43,345 bases of DNA from Leptolyngbya sp. FACHB-321 (GCF_014695975.1 NZ_JACJPI010000077.1:1-43345), one strand, 5' to 3'; counted from the stretch's first letter, positions 8,142 to 16,451 are shown. The notes: a model not told the origin generated them from the sequence alone. Made by a program: numbers and translations.

Positions 8142-8170
8142 CCTAACACTGTGTTGGAGCGGACAGCCCA
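8142..8170 (+). other. attC-like half site downstream of the DUF559-like gene
   Basis: Two bases after the stop codon the sequence reads GCCTAAC, a 5-base spacer, then GTTGGAGCGGAC, which matches the 5-prime half of an integron attC site (R-box RYYYAAC, spacer, L-box). The complementary heptamer GTTAGGC is at 7161-7167, 22 bases before the gene start, where a cassette boundary would be. I do not find a convincing 3-prime attC half on either side, so this may be a truncated or decayed cassette boundary. Confidence 0.35.
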
Positions 8171-8179
8171 AAGATCTTA

Positions 8180-8290
8180 ATGCTGAGTTCAAGATTATCT
8201 GCTGCCGCTATAGCTCTTACAGGAATGGGAGCTGCTATAAGTTTGGTCAATTGGTGGGCTGACGTAAGTGGTGGTCGCCGTGAAAAATGA
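8180..8290 (+). CDS. possible 36-aa hydrophobic peptide
   Basis: A short frame starting MLSSRLSAAAIALTGMGAA with a hydrophobic middle and ending NWWADVSGGRREK. It could be a single-span membrane peptide. There is no clear ribosome site, and it lies just after the attC-like half site. It is listed because of its membrane-peptide composition in an otherwise empty spacer; it may be chance. Confidence 0.22.
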   Translation: MLSSRLSAAAIALTGMGAAISLVNWWADVSGGRREK

Positions 8291-8596
8291 AAAGTTCTCC
8301 TTGACATTATTTACTATCTATAAAGCAGTTTATCTGACAAATCTTCAGTGCTAGATAGCTGCATAATAACCCGACTGGAGCGATCTACCATTCACTTCTA
8401 GGTTTTGGCAGTACTGAAAGGCTTTCTGTGGGGGTTGAATATAAATCAAGCCTTGCAAACTAAAACATCACAAAGTAGTGGGCTGAAAACGGCAAAATCT
8501 GGTACGCTAAGGGGTCAATTGGTTGAGCTACAAATGTACTATCAGTATTAATCGTACATAGTAAAGCTCTATATTCTTGGCTCATTAGGATCCAAA

Positions 8597-9613
8597 ATGC
8601 TACAAGACAAAGAACGCGCTCCCCGTAACAAGACAATTACTCTAGATGCAGAAGAACACATCGAGTATAAAAAAAGACTATTGCAACTGAATAAGCCCGT
8701 AGAGTTGCAAGAGGTTATTAATCGCATAATTAATCAAGACTTACTTCAAATTCTAGACTTTCTGCCGAAACAGTCAGTTGATCTACTCTTTATTGATCCA
8801 CCTTATAATTTGAATAAGACGTTCAACTCTAGCAATTTTAAGAAGAGAAATTTAGATACTTACACAGATTGGTTAGATGCTTGTTTAGCTGGTTTGGAAG
8901 ACATATTAAAACCGACTTCTTCAATTTATATTTGCTCAGACTGGCAATCCTCACCTGCTGTATTTGAAGCAGTTAAAAATCGTTTTCAGATTCGCAACCG
9001 TATTACATGGGAACGAGAAAAGGGACGTGGAGCTAGTAGAAACTGGAAAAACTCTTCGGAGGATATTTGGTTTTGTACAGTCTCTGATACTTATACATTC
9101 AATGTTGAGGCAGTAAAGCTTAAGCGAAAAGTTATTGCTCCCTACACTGTGAATGGTACGCCTAAAGATTGGGATATGACAGATAACGGGAATTATCGTC
9201 TTACTCATCCTTCTAATTTATGGACTGACCTTACGATTCCCTTCTGGTCAATGCCAGAAAACACTGATCATCCAACTCAGAAACCAGAGAAGTTAGTTGC
9301 AAAGGTTATTCTTGCAAGTTCTAATCCTGGAGATGTTGTGTTTGACCCTTTTCTGGGCTCAGGGACAACATCTGTAGTTGCCAAAAAGCTAGGAAGAAGA
9401 TATTTCGGTGTAGAAATGGACGAGATGTACTCATGCTTAACTGAGAAACGTCTTGAACTTGCTGAGACTGAGTCTTCAATTCAAGGTTATTCAGAAGGGG
9501 TCTTTTGGGAGCGTAACACTTTAAGTGAACAGGTACGCTCTGTAGATAAGAAGCGCAATTCTCAAAATGGCAATACACCACGGCAACAAAGTATTTTCCC
9601 TTTAGCAGAGTAA
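8597..9613 (+). CDS. type II DNA methyltransferase, beta class (DPPY)
   Basis: A 338-residue amino-methyltransferase. Catalytic motif IV is LLFIDPPYN (DPPY at 67-70). The target-recognition region lies in the middle. HPTQKPEKL (225-233) and the AdoMet-binding motif I VVFDPFLGSGTTS (247-259) follow. Motif IV before motif I is the beta-class order, and DPPY favours N6-adenine (or N4-cytosine) methylation. It protects host DNA from the endonuclease encoded eight bases downstream. No good ribosome site is visible at the ATG. The gene shares the low GC of the flanking genes. Recognition sequence cannot be told from this. Confidence 0.92.
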   Translation: MLQDKERAPRNKTITLDAEEHIEYKKRLLQLNKPVELQEVINRIINQDLLQILDFLPKQSVDLLFIDPPYNLNKTFNSSNFKKRNLDTYTDWLDACLAGLEDILKPTSSIYICSDWQSSPAVFEAVKNRFQIRNRITWEREKGRGASRNWKNSSEDIWFCTVSDTYTFNVEAVKLKRKVIAPYTVNGTPKDWDMTDNGNYRLTHPSNLWTDLTIPFWSMPENTDHPTQKPEKLVAKVILASSNPGDVVFDPFLGSGTTSVVAKKLGRRYFGVEMDEMYSCLTEKRLELAETESSIQGYSEGVFWERNTLSEQVRSVDKKRNSQNGNTPRQQSIFPLAE

Positions 9614-9621
9614 TAATCTCA

Positions 9622-10287
9622 ATGGAAAAAAGCAAAATCTTTTACAGCGAAAAATTTGGTGAAGTTCAAGAAGCCATCAAAGAATTTCTGAACTCTCAAG
9701 AAGATTACTTATCTACATCAACCGCAAATAGCCCAAGGGCTGTTGGTGATGCTATTCAGGAGGTGCTTGGTAGTAATCTACAACAGGTACTTGGGGATGA
9801 GGTTTGCAAAAACTACTCAGCAATTTTTGCTCGAAGAGCGATGGCAGATTTGGCTTTTGAAGATGACAACAGCTTTTATTACATTATTGATGTAAAAACT
9901 CACAGGCTTAGTACAAAGTTTAATATGCCAAACCTCACTTCTGTAGAACGGCTATCTCGTTTCTATGAGGAGGATAAAAATGTCTTTGCTGTTCTTATGG
10001 TTGCCTATGATGTCGAGGGGACGCGTGTAGAAGTAGAAAGGGTTACATTCGCACCTATCGAGTTTTTGGGATGGGATTGTTTAACAATTGGAGCTTTAGG
10101 TTGGGGGCAAATTCAAATTGCTAACTCAAACTCAATAACCGTTAATCCTGGATATTCACGTAAACAGTGGATGCTAGAACTGTGTGATGCGCTATCCGAG
10201 TTTTATCCACGAGAAATTGCTAAGATTGGAGAGCGGTTGAACTACTTTGGTCGGGTTAAACAGTTTTGGCTAAATCATAGTGATTAA
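9622..10287 (+). CDS. putative type II restriction endonuclease
   Basis: A 221-residue protein directly after the methyltransferase, so the pair reads as a type II R-M operon. The stretch ADLAFEDDNSFYYIIDVKTH (75-94) fits a PD-(D/E)XK nuclease core, with D76 or D81/D82 followed by D90-V-K92. The surrounding sequence, including NMPNLTSVERLSRFY, looks like an orthodox type IIP enzyme, but I cannot assign a specificity. It would cut unmethylated incoming DNA. Composition is AT-rich like its partner. Confidence 0.8.
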   Translation: MEKSKIFYSEKFGEVQEAIKEFLNSQEDYLSTSTANSPRAVGDAIQEVLGSNLQQVLGDEVCKNYSAIFARRAMADLAFEDDNSFYYIIDVKTHRLSTKFNMPNLTSVERLSRFYEEDKNVFAVLMVAYDVEGTRVEVERVTFAPIEFLGWDCLTIGALGWGQIQIANSNSITVNPGYSRKQWMLELCDALSEFYPREIAKIGERLNYFGRVKQFWLNHSD

Positions 10288-10420
10288 TTATATTCATGCT
10301 GAGAGTAGCAACAGCTAGCTAATCGAGTCGAGGCAAATGTTTCTCCTGCCCCTCCCACACCATCCATCATGCGGGTTCGCAATGGGCGGTTCATGACGAC
10401 GCGCAAACAACACTGGTAGC

Positions 10421-10771
10421 TCAAGCGTATCCTTGAACTTTCATCCAAAGATTCCGAATTGATAACAATTCTTGTTGTTCCAACCATTCATTGGTCATTC
10501 TCGTTTGCGTCGCTAACATTTTCGACAACTGCCAATAGCCTTTGCTACTAATGCCCGTCAAACTCGCGTGCTGCTTACTTGTCCCTAACTTGAGCAAGCT
10601 GCAATGCGGGTTCTCGGTCTGTGCCACTGCTCCCAGTAACGCATTCAGGTTCTGCGCCTCAACAAGGTTTGAGTATCGTCCGAACAGAAATGGCGGACTA
10701 TCAAAAACGTCAAGGATGAATGGCTCTGCATCTTGAGAATTAAACTGTTGGACATAACACCTATCCTGCAC
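10421..10771 (-). CDS. hypothetical protein, 116 aa, possibly retroelement-derived
   Basis: A 116-residue frame beginning MQDRCYVQQFNSQDAEPF. The C-terminal part, KGYWQLSKMLATQTRM followed by TNEWLEQQELLSIRNLWMK, reminds me of tails seen around bacterial reverse-transcriptase/group II intron loci; this is from memory and unchecked. It starts 8 bases after the STAND-ATPase stop codon on the same strand, so it could be translated as a second gene. Its first codons overlap a sequence resembling the inverted-repeat arm of the MITE-like element. It may be a remnant rather than a working gene. Confidence 0.45.
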   Translation of the reverse strand: MQDRCYVQQFNSQDAEPFILDVFDSPPFLFGRYSNLVEAQNLNALLGAVAQTENPHCSLLKLGTSKQHASLTGISSKGYWQLSKMLATQTRMTNEWLEQQELLSIRNLWMKVQGYA

Positions 10772-10779
10772 AATCCCTA

Positions 10780-13203
10780 TTACCTTGAGTTACTGGTGCC
10801 GTTCATCGTCTGCTGCACCCTTTCTACTTGTCGAGGTGCATTCATTCCAGTAAATAACCGTATCGCTTCTTCGGAGTCTGCTTGACTCTTTTCCGCTTCT
10901 CCTATTGCTTGATACGTTAAGGCTCGTTGAAAAAGAGCGTCAGCAAAATCACATTTAGCGCCGATCTTTTCTAAAAGATTTACCGCTTCTATATGATGTA
11001 AAAGCGCCCTTGAAAAATCCTGTTGTTCTCGATAAAGCTCTGCAAGACCGTTTAGAGCCTTAGCTTTTACCTGGGGATAATAATATTCTTCAGAAAATTC
11101 AATTGCTTGATTGTAAGTATCAATCGACTTTTTACTTAAATCTAAGTTCTTGTAAGTCATTCCTAAAAAAAGAAACTTGTACCCCCTCCCCCATTCTGTT
11201 AGAGCTGTTTCGGAACATTCAGACTTATAAAGAAAATCAGTTGCTTTTTCTTTAGACCCTATGCAGGAGCTCAAATAAGCTAGGCAGAACCATGAAGTCT
11301 CCCTATATCTAAGGTGGCACTTAATCTCATAAGTTAATAAAAGACATTCATTAAAAATAGATGCTGCTTCTTCAAGCTCCCAAAGATCTATTTTGCAAAG
11401 CCCTTTGTTAGCCAAGGCTACCACATTCAGGTTCCCAAAATCTGTCTGAATATCATTTGAATAGGCTTTAGATAATTTAAGACAATTACTAGCTATTTTT
11501 CCTGACTCATCATGGTAAAAGATGGCTTCATGGATACTACCCGTGAGCCATAATAAATCTCCAAGAATATTGAAAATTCTACATTGAGAATAGCCAGGAT
11601 CGACATTATCCTTAACTAAGTTAATGGACGAAATCATTTGATTTAAAAGACCTAACCTATAAAATGAAATACCTAATGCAGAGTGTTTAGCTAGTTTATT
11701 AGGTCTTCTTTCAATAATCACATTACAAGCACCTCGTAAATCATCAATTGAAATATAATGATGATATGCTTCAAAAGCTGTAAGGGCATCCTCCGGCTTC
11801 TCAATTGCTTCAACACTTTCTATCCACGATTGTGCAGCTTTACGGTTTGTGACTTCCCATTCCTCGCCGCTTCTCAAGCGGGAAATTGCCTCGGCTCGAA
11901 CAACAGGATGCAAGTAGTAGCCTTCGTCAAAAAGCTTGATCAAGCAGCGATCGTACAACGCCTTCACGATCCGTGCCTTTTGCCGTTCTGGGGCGTCCCA
12001 CAGCAACTCCAGCAATCCCTGCTCTGGCACATAGGGCACATCTTGAAAGCGAAAGCATCCCATGCGGCACAGCAATCGATATTCCCATTCACTATCTTGC
12101 TGGAGCTTGTTGAACTGACTTTCAATCAAATTTGCCAGTTTCGGATGCCGTAATAGTTCAGCTTTGTTTTTCTGCCAGTACGCCTCTAAATTTCCCTTAC
12201 ACTCACGGCAAATATCGCCCTTAAAAATTGACATTGCCTCTGCATTACCTCCATAGGCATTGTGCATTTGATAAAGGGCAGAGGTTTCTGAGATCGTCTC
12301 AATTTCGGGCGCAACTCCGGTAGCAATCCCATGACTCAAATAGAACTCATGCCAATCTGCTGCCTGTAGCTCCTGCAACTCATACAATTCAATGCCTTTG
12401 ATGCTCGGCTCACAAATCTGCTCACGACTGGTGATCAGCGTGACGGTCTGCAACCCCACCTCCGTCAGCCCTCGCAGCAGCTTTACATAGTTACGGTGCG
12501 CCGCCACAAAAAGCCCTTGCTCCAAAGCAGGTTCTAAGTTATCAATCCAAATCACGATGCGCTGCCTGCTGTCCTGAAGCTTTCGCAGCAGTCGAGTCAG
12601 GCTTACGTCAAAATCTTGGGCGGGTTCTTCATCTAGATAGCGCCGCAGCCATTCGTCAACCTTGTTTTCGATCGACGTGACATTCTGCGTCTCCTGCCCT
12701 ACATCATGCCGTAGCACAAGATCGAATGCCTTACAAAATTCTTTCGCTAACATTGATTTGCCCTTGCCGCCCTCGCCAAAGATCAAAATCACGCGCTGAC
12801 CGCTGTTAATAAACGCGTTGAGATCTGCGATTGCCCCTTGCCGCCCGACAAAATTCAGATTGCTAACCTGTGATGGCTCGGCTACTGGGGATGTTTGAGC
12901 GACAACGGGAGCTAGGTTATCTGATTCAATGTACTTCGCGAGCGCTTCAGCACTAACCCACTCCGGCTTGTGCTCCCGAAAGAGTTCAGTTAGGGCAGAA
13001 CGCTTATCCGAGCGCTCACCCAGTTCAGCCTTAAAGCCAAATTTCTGGGCTATCTGCTGAATGTGTTTTCTGTAGGTAGTCTCTTGGATACAGAAACGCG
13101 CAGCAGCAGCTTTATCTGATGCACCAGACAGCAGGTACTCCAACACCGCTTCCTGATGCTTGGTTAACTGTTGGAATTTCTCGTCAAAGCTACTTTTGTT
13201 CAT
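10780..13203 (-). CDS. STAND-type (NB-ARC-like) ATPase with N-terminal HTH and TPR repeats
   Basis: An 807-residue signalling ATPase. Residues 1-80 form a LuxR-like helix-turn-helix region (TKHQEAVLEYLLSGASDKA, then TTYRKHIQQIAQKFGFK). The nucleotide-binding module has Walker A GEGGKGKS (143-150) and Walker B IVIWIDNLEPA (216-226). From about residue 480 on there are helical TPR-like repeats (for example KAKALNGLAELYREQQDFSRA) that would sense a ligand. Such proteins act as regulators or as antiphage sensors. The ATG at 13203 was chosen over an upstream in-frame start because MNKSSFDEKFQQL begins the conserved domain. Confidence 0.82.
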   Translation of the reverse strand: MNKSSFDEKFQQLTKHQEAVLEYLLSGASDKAAAARFCIQETTYRKHIQQIAQKFGFKAELGERSDKRSALTELFREHKPEWVSAEALAKYIESDNLAPVVAQTSPVAEPSQVSNLNFVGRQGAIADLNAFINSGQRVILIFGEGGKGKSMLAKEFCKAFDLVLRHDVGQETQNVTSIENKVDEWLRRYLDEEPAQDFDVSLTRLLRKLQDSRQRIVIWIDNLEPALEQGLFVAAHRNYVKLLRGLTEVGLQTVTLITSREQICEPSIKGIELYELQELQAADWHEFYLSHGIATGVAPEIETISETSALYQMHNAYGGNAEAMSIFKGDICRECKGNLEAYWQKNKAELLRHPKLANLIESQFNKLQQDSEWEYRLLCRMGCFRFQDVPYVPEQGLLELLWDAPERQKARIVKALYDRCLIKLFDEGYYLHPVVRAEAISRLRSGEEWEVTNRKAAQSWIESVEAIEKPEDALTAFEAYHHYISIDDLRGACNVIIERRPNKLAKHSALGISFYRLGLLNQMISSINLVKDNVDPGYSQCRIFNILGDLLWLTGSIHEAIFYHDESGKIASNCLKLSKAYSNDIQTDFGNLNVVALANKGLCKIDLWELEEAASIFNECLLLTYEIKCHLRYRETSWFCLAYLSSCIGSKEKATDFLYKSECSETALTEWGRGYKFLFLGMTYKNLDLSKKSIDTYNQAIEFSEEYYYPQVKAKALNGLAELYREQQDFSRALLHHIEAVNLLEKIGAKCDFADALFQRALTYQAIGEAEKSQADSEEAIRLFTGMNAPRQVERVQQTMNGTSNSR

Positions 13204-13267
13204 TGCCAGCAACCATGACACGCACCGTACACACAGCCTAGTATCCCCTGTGCTTGTGGATATTCTT

Positions 13268-13286
13268 ACACAGCAAAACTCTGTGT
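13268..13286. promoter_or_regulatory. ACACAG/CTGTGT inverted repeat in a divergent promoter region
   Basis: ACACAG (13268-13273) and CTGTGT (13281-13286) form a 6-bp stem 65 bp upstream of the STAND ATPase start and about 100 bp upstream of the divergent secreted-protein gene. It could be an operator for either gene, perhaps for the ATPase's own HTH domain. Confidence 0.3.
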
Positions 13287-13389
13287 ATTTGCGTACTGCT
13301 CTAATCAAATTCAGGTGAGCGCAACGTCAATAGACTAGCCTCTCCGAGAACATATCCAGGTTATACAACCCATTCAGAGGATTCTTATC

Positions 13390-13716
13390 ATGATTCGTTT
13401 AAAGACAACGGCTCTAATGCTTTCTAGCCTCATTGCGCTCTCCGGGGTTATGACACTTGCCAACGCGATTGGGCTGGTAGGCAACCCGCAACCCGCTCAA
13501 GCTGGCTGGCTAGGCGACTTTATTCCTGTCCCAACTGGCATTTACTTTGAGGTTAACGGCAAAAAATTCTATCTGGGCGACTATAGCGCTGATCCCACTC
13601 TCGCCTTCCCCGGCAGCCGATGGGAGGTCAAGGTTAACGGTCGCATCTGGGCACATGGCTATGGAGAGACTCCAGGTTGGGTCGTTGACCAAGCCAAGAA
13701 GATCTTTGGCATCTAG
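13390..13716 (+). CDS. small exported protein, 108 aa
   Basis: A 108-residue protein with a clear signal peptide: basic start MIRLKTT, hydrophobic core ALMLSSLIALSGVMTLANA, and an AQA-like cleavage site near residue 38. The mature part of about 70 residues contains VPTGIYFEVNGKKFYLGDY and ends VDQAKKIFGI. No known enzyme motif is seen. An AGAGGA ribosome site lies about 9 bases before the ATG. It is divergent from the STAND ATPase and followed by a small membrane protein gene. Function unknown. Confidence 0.75.
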   Translation: MIRLKTTALMLSSLIALSGVMTLANAIGLVGNPQPAQAGWLGDFIPVPTGIYFEVNGKKFYLGDYSADPTLAFPGSRWEVKVNGRIWAHGYGETPGWVVDQAKKIFGI

Positions 13717-13846
13717 TGTCCACACCTTCTTATGAATTGCACCTTGTAGAGGAGCGAGTGGTGCTTCTCTCCAAGGGCAAGAAACCCAATACACCTCAAG
13801 CAACTGATGAAGCCACCCTTCACTTCGTCCATAAGGAGTTTCTGCT

Positions 13847-14146
13847 ATGCCCTTCTTGAATCGCTCTGTCGCTTCAGAACGGTCCTCCCCTACTGACAAA
13901 CTTCCATCACACGGCTTGCTGATTCAGAGTGGTTATAGCCCGGTTGTCAAGCTTGCATTCACCGTTCTCAAATATTTTTTCCTCTTTCTAGCTGGTTTCA
14001 CAATCGCTTCGCTTCTCTCAGTAAGCTTGGGAGCGAACCAGCTTATGGAGTTGCTCTTGGGGCTGTTTACCTTCTGTCTCAAACCATTAATTGCGTTCAC
14101 GTTTTGCATCGTTGCGATCGTTGTTCTGGTAGAGTCTTGGAAATAA
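13847..14146 (+). CDS. small two-span membrane protein, 99 aa
   Basis: A 99-residue protein with a polar N-terminus and two hydrophobic segments (about residues 35-60, FTVLKYFFLFLAGFTIASLL, and 66-95). A good ribosome site AAGGAG (13824-13836 region) precedes the ATG. It lies 130 bp after the exported-protein gene and may be co-transcribed with it. Family and function are not recognised; two-span membrane proteins of this size can be effectors or transporter subunits, but nothing here proves that. Confidence 0.65.
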   Translation: MPFLNRSVASERSSPTDKLPSHGLLIQSGYSPVVKLAFTVLKYFFLFLAGFTIASLLSVSLGANQLMELLLGLFTFCLKPLIAFTFCIVAIVVLVESWK

Positions 14147-14609
14147 GCTTATGTCTAGCTGTAAGTCGGGTTGAAACAGCACCGTATATTTAGCGAATGT
14201 GCTACTTAAACCCTAATCGCGCCGATGGTGACCAGCGAAAACACATTGATACTGCAAGCGCCCCAGAGGGAATTCCATCGGTCAGTAGCAGCGCAATTGT
14301 CAGACGTGTCTAAACTGCCAACAAGGCGGCTGGGGAGTAGTGGAACGTGAACCCACTTAAGGTTTTGCACCTACCGTCAAAGCAGACTACCTTCTATCGC
14401 CACTCATTACTTTGCCACTTCGCCCCTGCTGTAGTGGTGATCATGAATGTGTAAGCACCACGTCGCAACTGCTGTCGTCTGACTTAGACCGATTGTCGAA
14501 TCCGCTTGAATGGCAACAGGTTTAGGTACACTTTGTCCGCTGTTCTCGTTGCCTATCGATCGCTATACGTCCTTAAGTCGGTTCACCGTTCCGTTCCTCC
14601 CCAGACCCC
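14147..14609. other. 463-bp region with no protein gene
   Basis: No credible protein gene. The only structure I noticed is a degenerate tRNA-like stretch on the minus strand (14331-14410), listed separately. The remainder shows nothing recognisable. Confidence 0.4.
14331..14410 (-). pseudogene. degenerate class II tRNA-like sequence (Leu-like)
   Basis: On the minus strand a D-arm-like GTGGCGATAGAAGGTAG is followed about 50 bases later by a T-arm-like GTGGGTTCACGTTCCAC (GTGG/CCAC stem plus a wobble pair, loop TTCACGT) and an acceptor-like TACTCCCCA. The layout resembles a class II tRNA such as tRNA-Leu. However, the 5-prime acceptor strand does not pair and no proper anticodon loop forms, so it would be a decayed tRNA at best. 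Confidence 0.22.
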
Positions 14610-16451
14610 TTAATCCTCCTCATCGGCTTCATCTTCAGGCACAGCTTCATCAGAAAGCACGATCGTTTTACCCATGACGGCTTCGATTTTAGTGAGCAAG
14701 GTGCGTTTGCGCGCTGCCATAAAACCTTCAAAGTCGTTTTGTCGCAGGGTGGCTGGTTCGATGCAGTGGCTTGCCAGCAGTAGATTCATACCTGCATCGT
14801 CCAATTGCACGGCTGAGTGCGTCTGCAATTGCAACAAGTAATCGCTAGGGGCTTTGCCGCCGATCATACGATTGGCTTTGTAGGAAATGGGCGTTTTATT
14901 GAGGATAGAGTTGTAACGTGCTGAGGGGACTTGCTTGTCTTCACACCACTTTTTGGGAAAGATGTGGTGAATATCGAGCTTGCACTCTTCCCAGTCGGTT
15001 TCGTCGAGTTCACGGAGCGTCGATTTCCAGAAGAAGTCTTTTGCACCCTCTCGCTGCACCAGGATGCTGATCCCTTTGTAAGCGGCACTATTCCGCGATC
15101 GCAGCGTTTCCAGGCGAGCGGGTTGGAAGTTGGCATCACGCACAGTTGCAGGTTCCTGATCGCTACCCTTGATCCAGTGCATAAGTTCCTGAAGATCGAG
15201 TGCCATACGGGTTTCAACGGCTCCGCCGTAAAGCTCACCCAGCACCCCAGACCAGAACCAACGAGCCAGTTTGTCGTAGATCTTTGGCTGTAACCAGTCA
15301 TTATCTAAAAGCGCTAAGACTGTAGCGAGTGGCACGAGTTGGGTGCTATAGGGTAGGTCACGGGTTGAAAAGAAAGATTCTTTACGGAGAAACTTTGCCG
15401 CTTTCCAGAAGCCTTCCGTAAGTTTGGTTTTCCATTGCTGGTAAGCGGCTAAAGGTAGGGACAGGACGGCTTCCCGTTTAGCGCTCACCCCTGTGACCTG
15501 TTTGCCTGTTTTACCTTCTAGCAAGTCTTGCTGCCGTTTGTCCCAGGTGTGCAGTAGGGTTAGCCCTTGTAAAAATTCCGTTGGTTGTATGTGCTTGAGC
15601 AACCGCTGCCTAGAGAGTTGTTGTTGAATGCCTTGCAGGTTTTCTTTGGCATTGCCATACCAGTCGTCACGCAGATTGACATTATCGGCAGCGTAGGTAG
15701 CGGTGATTAGTTCAAACACGGAAAGGGAAACGCCGCCAGTATTGACTTTCTCAAAGACGAGACAAACCGCTTCTTTTTTGTTTTCTTTGCTGAGTTCAAT
15801 GATGGGGAGATTGTAGTTGCGGAACTCGTTAAGAACTTGTCTGCGAAATTTTGCGTACTGTCCAAACTTATCAGCATCGTAAGCAAGCAAGCCTTCTTCC
15901 CAACCGTCAGAGTTGAGAATTTGATTGCAGGGGAAGTAGAAATTTTCGTATTCCTTTTCAGGGGTACTGAGGTCGAGTTTGATGGTGCGACCGAAGTTTT
16001 CTTTGACCAGCCGGTTTTCATCGACACCGATAATGGCGGTTTCGTAATGCTCTTCCCCTGCGAGGGCAAGTTCGATGTCAATGTAGTAGTAGCGCTTGAG
16101 CGGTTTGCCTGTAGGGTTGCGGGTGTCTACAGCCTGCTGAAGCATCAGCACTTGAGTTAAGGAGGTAAGGCGTTGCTGACCGTCAAGAATCAGCAGTTCT
16201 GTGTCGTTGGGTTGGATGTTAGTAGAGTCAAGCCCTTCAACAGGACGTACTTTGAAGCGAGTGTCGCCACCAGCTTCTAGCATCATGACGGCACCAACTG
16301 GGAAGGCGCGAGCGATGCTGACTAGCAGCGAACGGATGTCTTCATCCTTCCAGACCCACCCTCGCTGGAAGTCAGGCAGTTGGATTTTGCCAGCAACGAT
16401 GTCACGTAGCAGATCAGCGAGGCGTTTTTTGGTTGAGTCGAAATTAGACAT
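14610..16451 (-). CDS. DUF262/DUF1524 (GmrSD-like) nuclease-type protein
   Basis: A 613-residue protein. The N-terminal DUF262 domain has LPDFQRGWVWKDEDIRSLL (25-43) and the ParB-like DGQQR box (90-94), which in GmrS-type domains is linked to NTP-dependent action. The C-terminal part carries an HNH-like motif DIHHIFPKKW (493-502) followed by conserved Asn/Lys residues, as in DUF1524/GmrD. In GmrSD and related type IV systems the combination cleaves modified phage DNA. It is a single-gene form with no partner beside it. The neighbouring DUF559-like nuclease gene is about 300 bp upstream on the same strand. Confidence 0.85.
   Translation of the reverse strand: MSNFDSTKKRLADLLRDIVAGKIQLPDFQRGWVWKDEDIRSLLVSIARAFPVGAVMMLEAGGDTRFKVRPVEGLDSTNIQPNDTELLILDGQQRLTSLTQVLMLQQAVDTRNPTGKPLKRYYYIDIELALAGEEHYETAIIGVDENRLVKENFGRTIKLDLSTPEKEYENFYFPCNQILNSDGWEEGLLAYDADKFGQYAKFRRQVLNEFRNYNLPIIELSKENKKEAVCLVFEKVNTGGVSLSVFELITATYAADNVNLRDDWYGNAKENLQGIQQQLSRQRLLKHIQPTEFLQGLTLLHTWDKRQQDLLEGKTGKQVTGVSAKREAVLSLPLAAYQQWKTKLTEGFWKAAKFLRKESFFSTRDLPYSTQLVPLATVLALLDNDWLQPKIYDKLARWFWSGVLGELYGGAVETRMALDLQELMHWIKGSDQEPATVRDANFQPARLETLRSRNSAAYKGISILVQREGAKDFFWKSTLRELDETDWEECKLDIHHIFPKKWCEDKQVPSARYNSILNKTPISYKANRMIGGKAPSDYLLQLQTHSAVQLDDAGMNLLLASHCIEPATLRQNDFEGFMAARKRTLLTKIEAVMGKTIVLSDEAVPEDEADEED

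Larger units (their letters stand above)
8141..8596. promoter_or_regulatory. AT-rich spacer upstream of the R-M genes
   Basis: About 455 bp. It holds the attC-like half site, the 36-codon frame, and an inverted repeat ATGTAC/GTACAT at 8534-8539 and 8554-8559 (14-base spacing), 38 bp upstream of the methyltransferase start, which could be an operator for restriction-modification control. No C-protein gene is visible. Confidence 0.4.

Noticed and set aside
7161-8170. A complete integron with integrase
   Set aside because: No integron integrase is seen here and only one attC half is recognisable.
14440-14520. Plus-strand tRNA-like stretch with GTCGAATCC
   Set aside because: The supposed T-stem does not pair and no acceptor stem forms.
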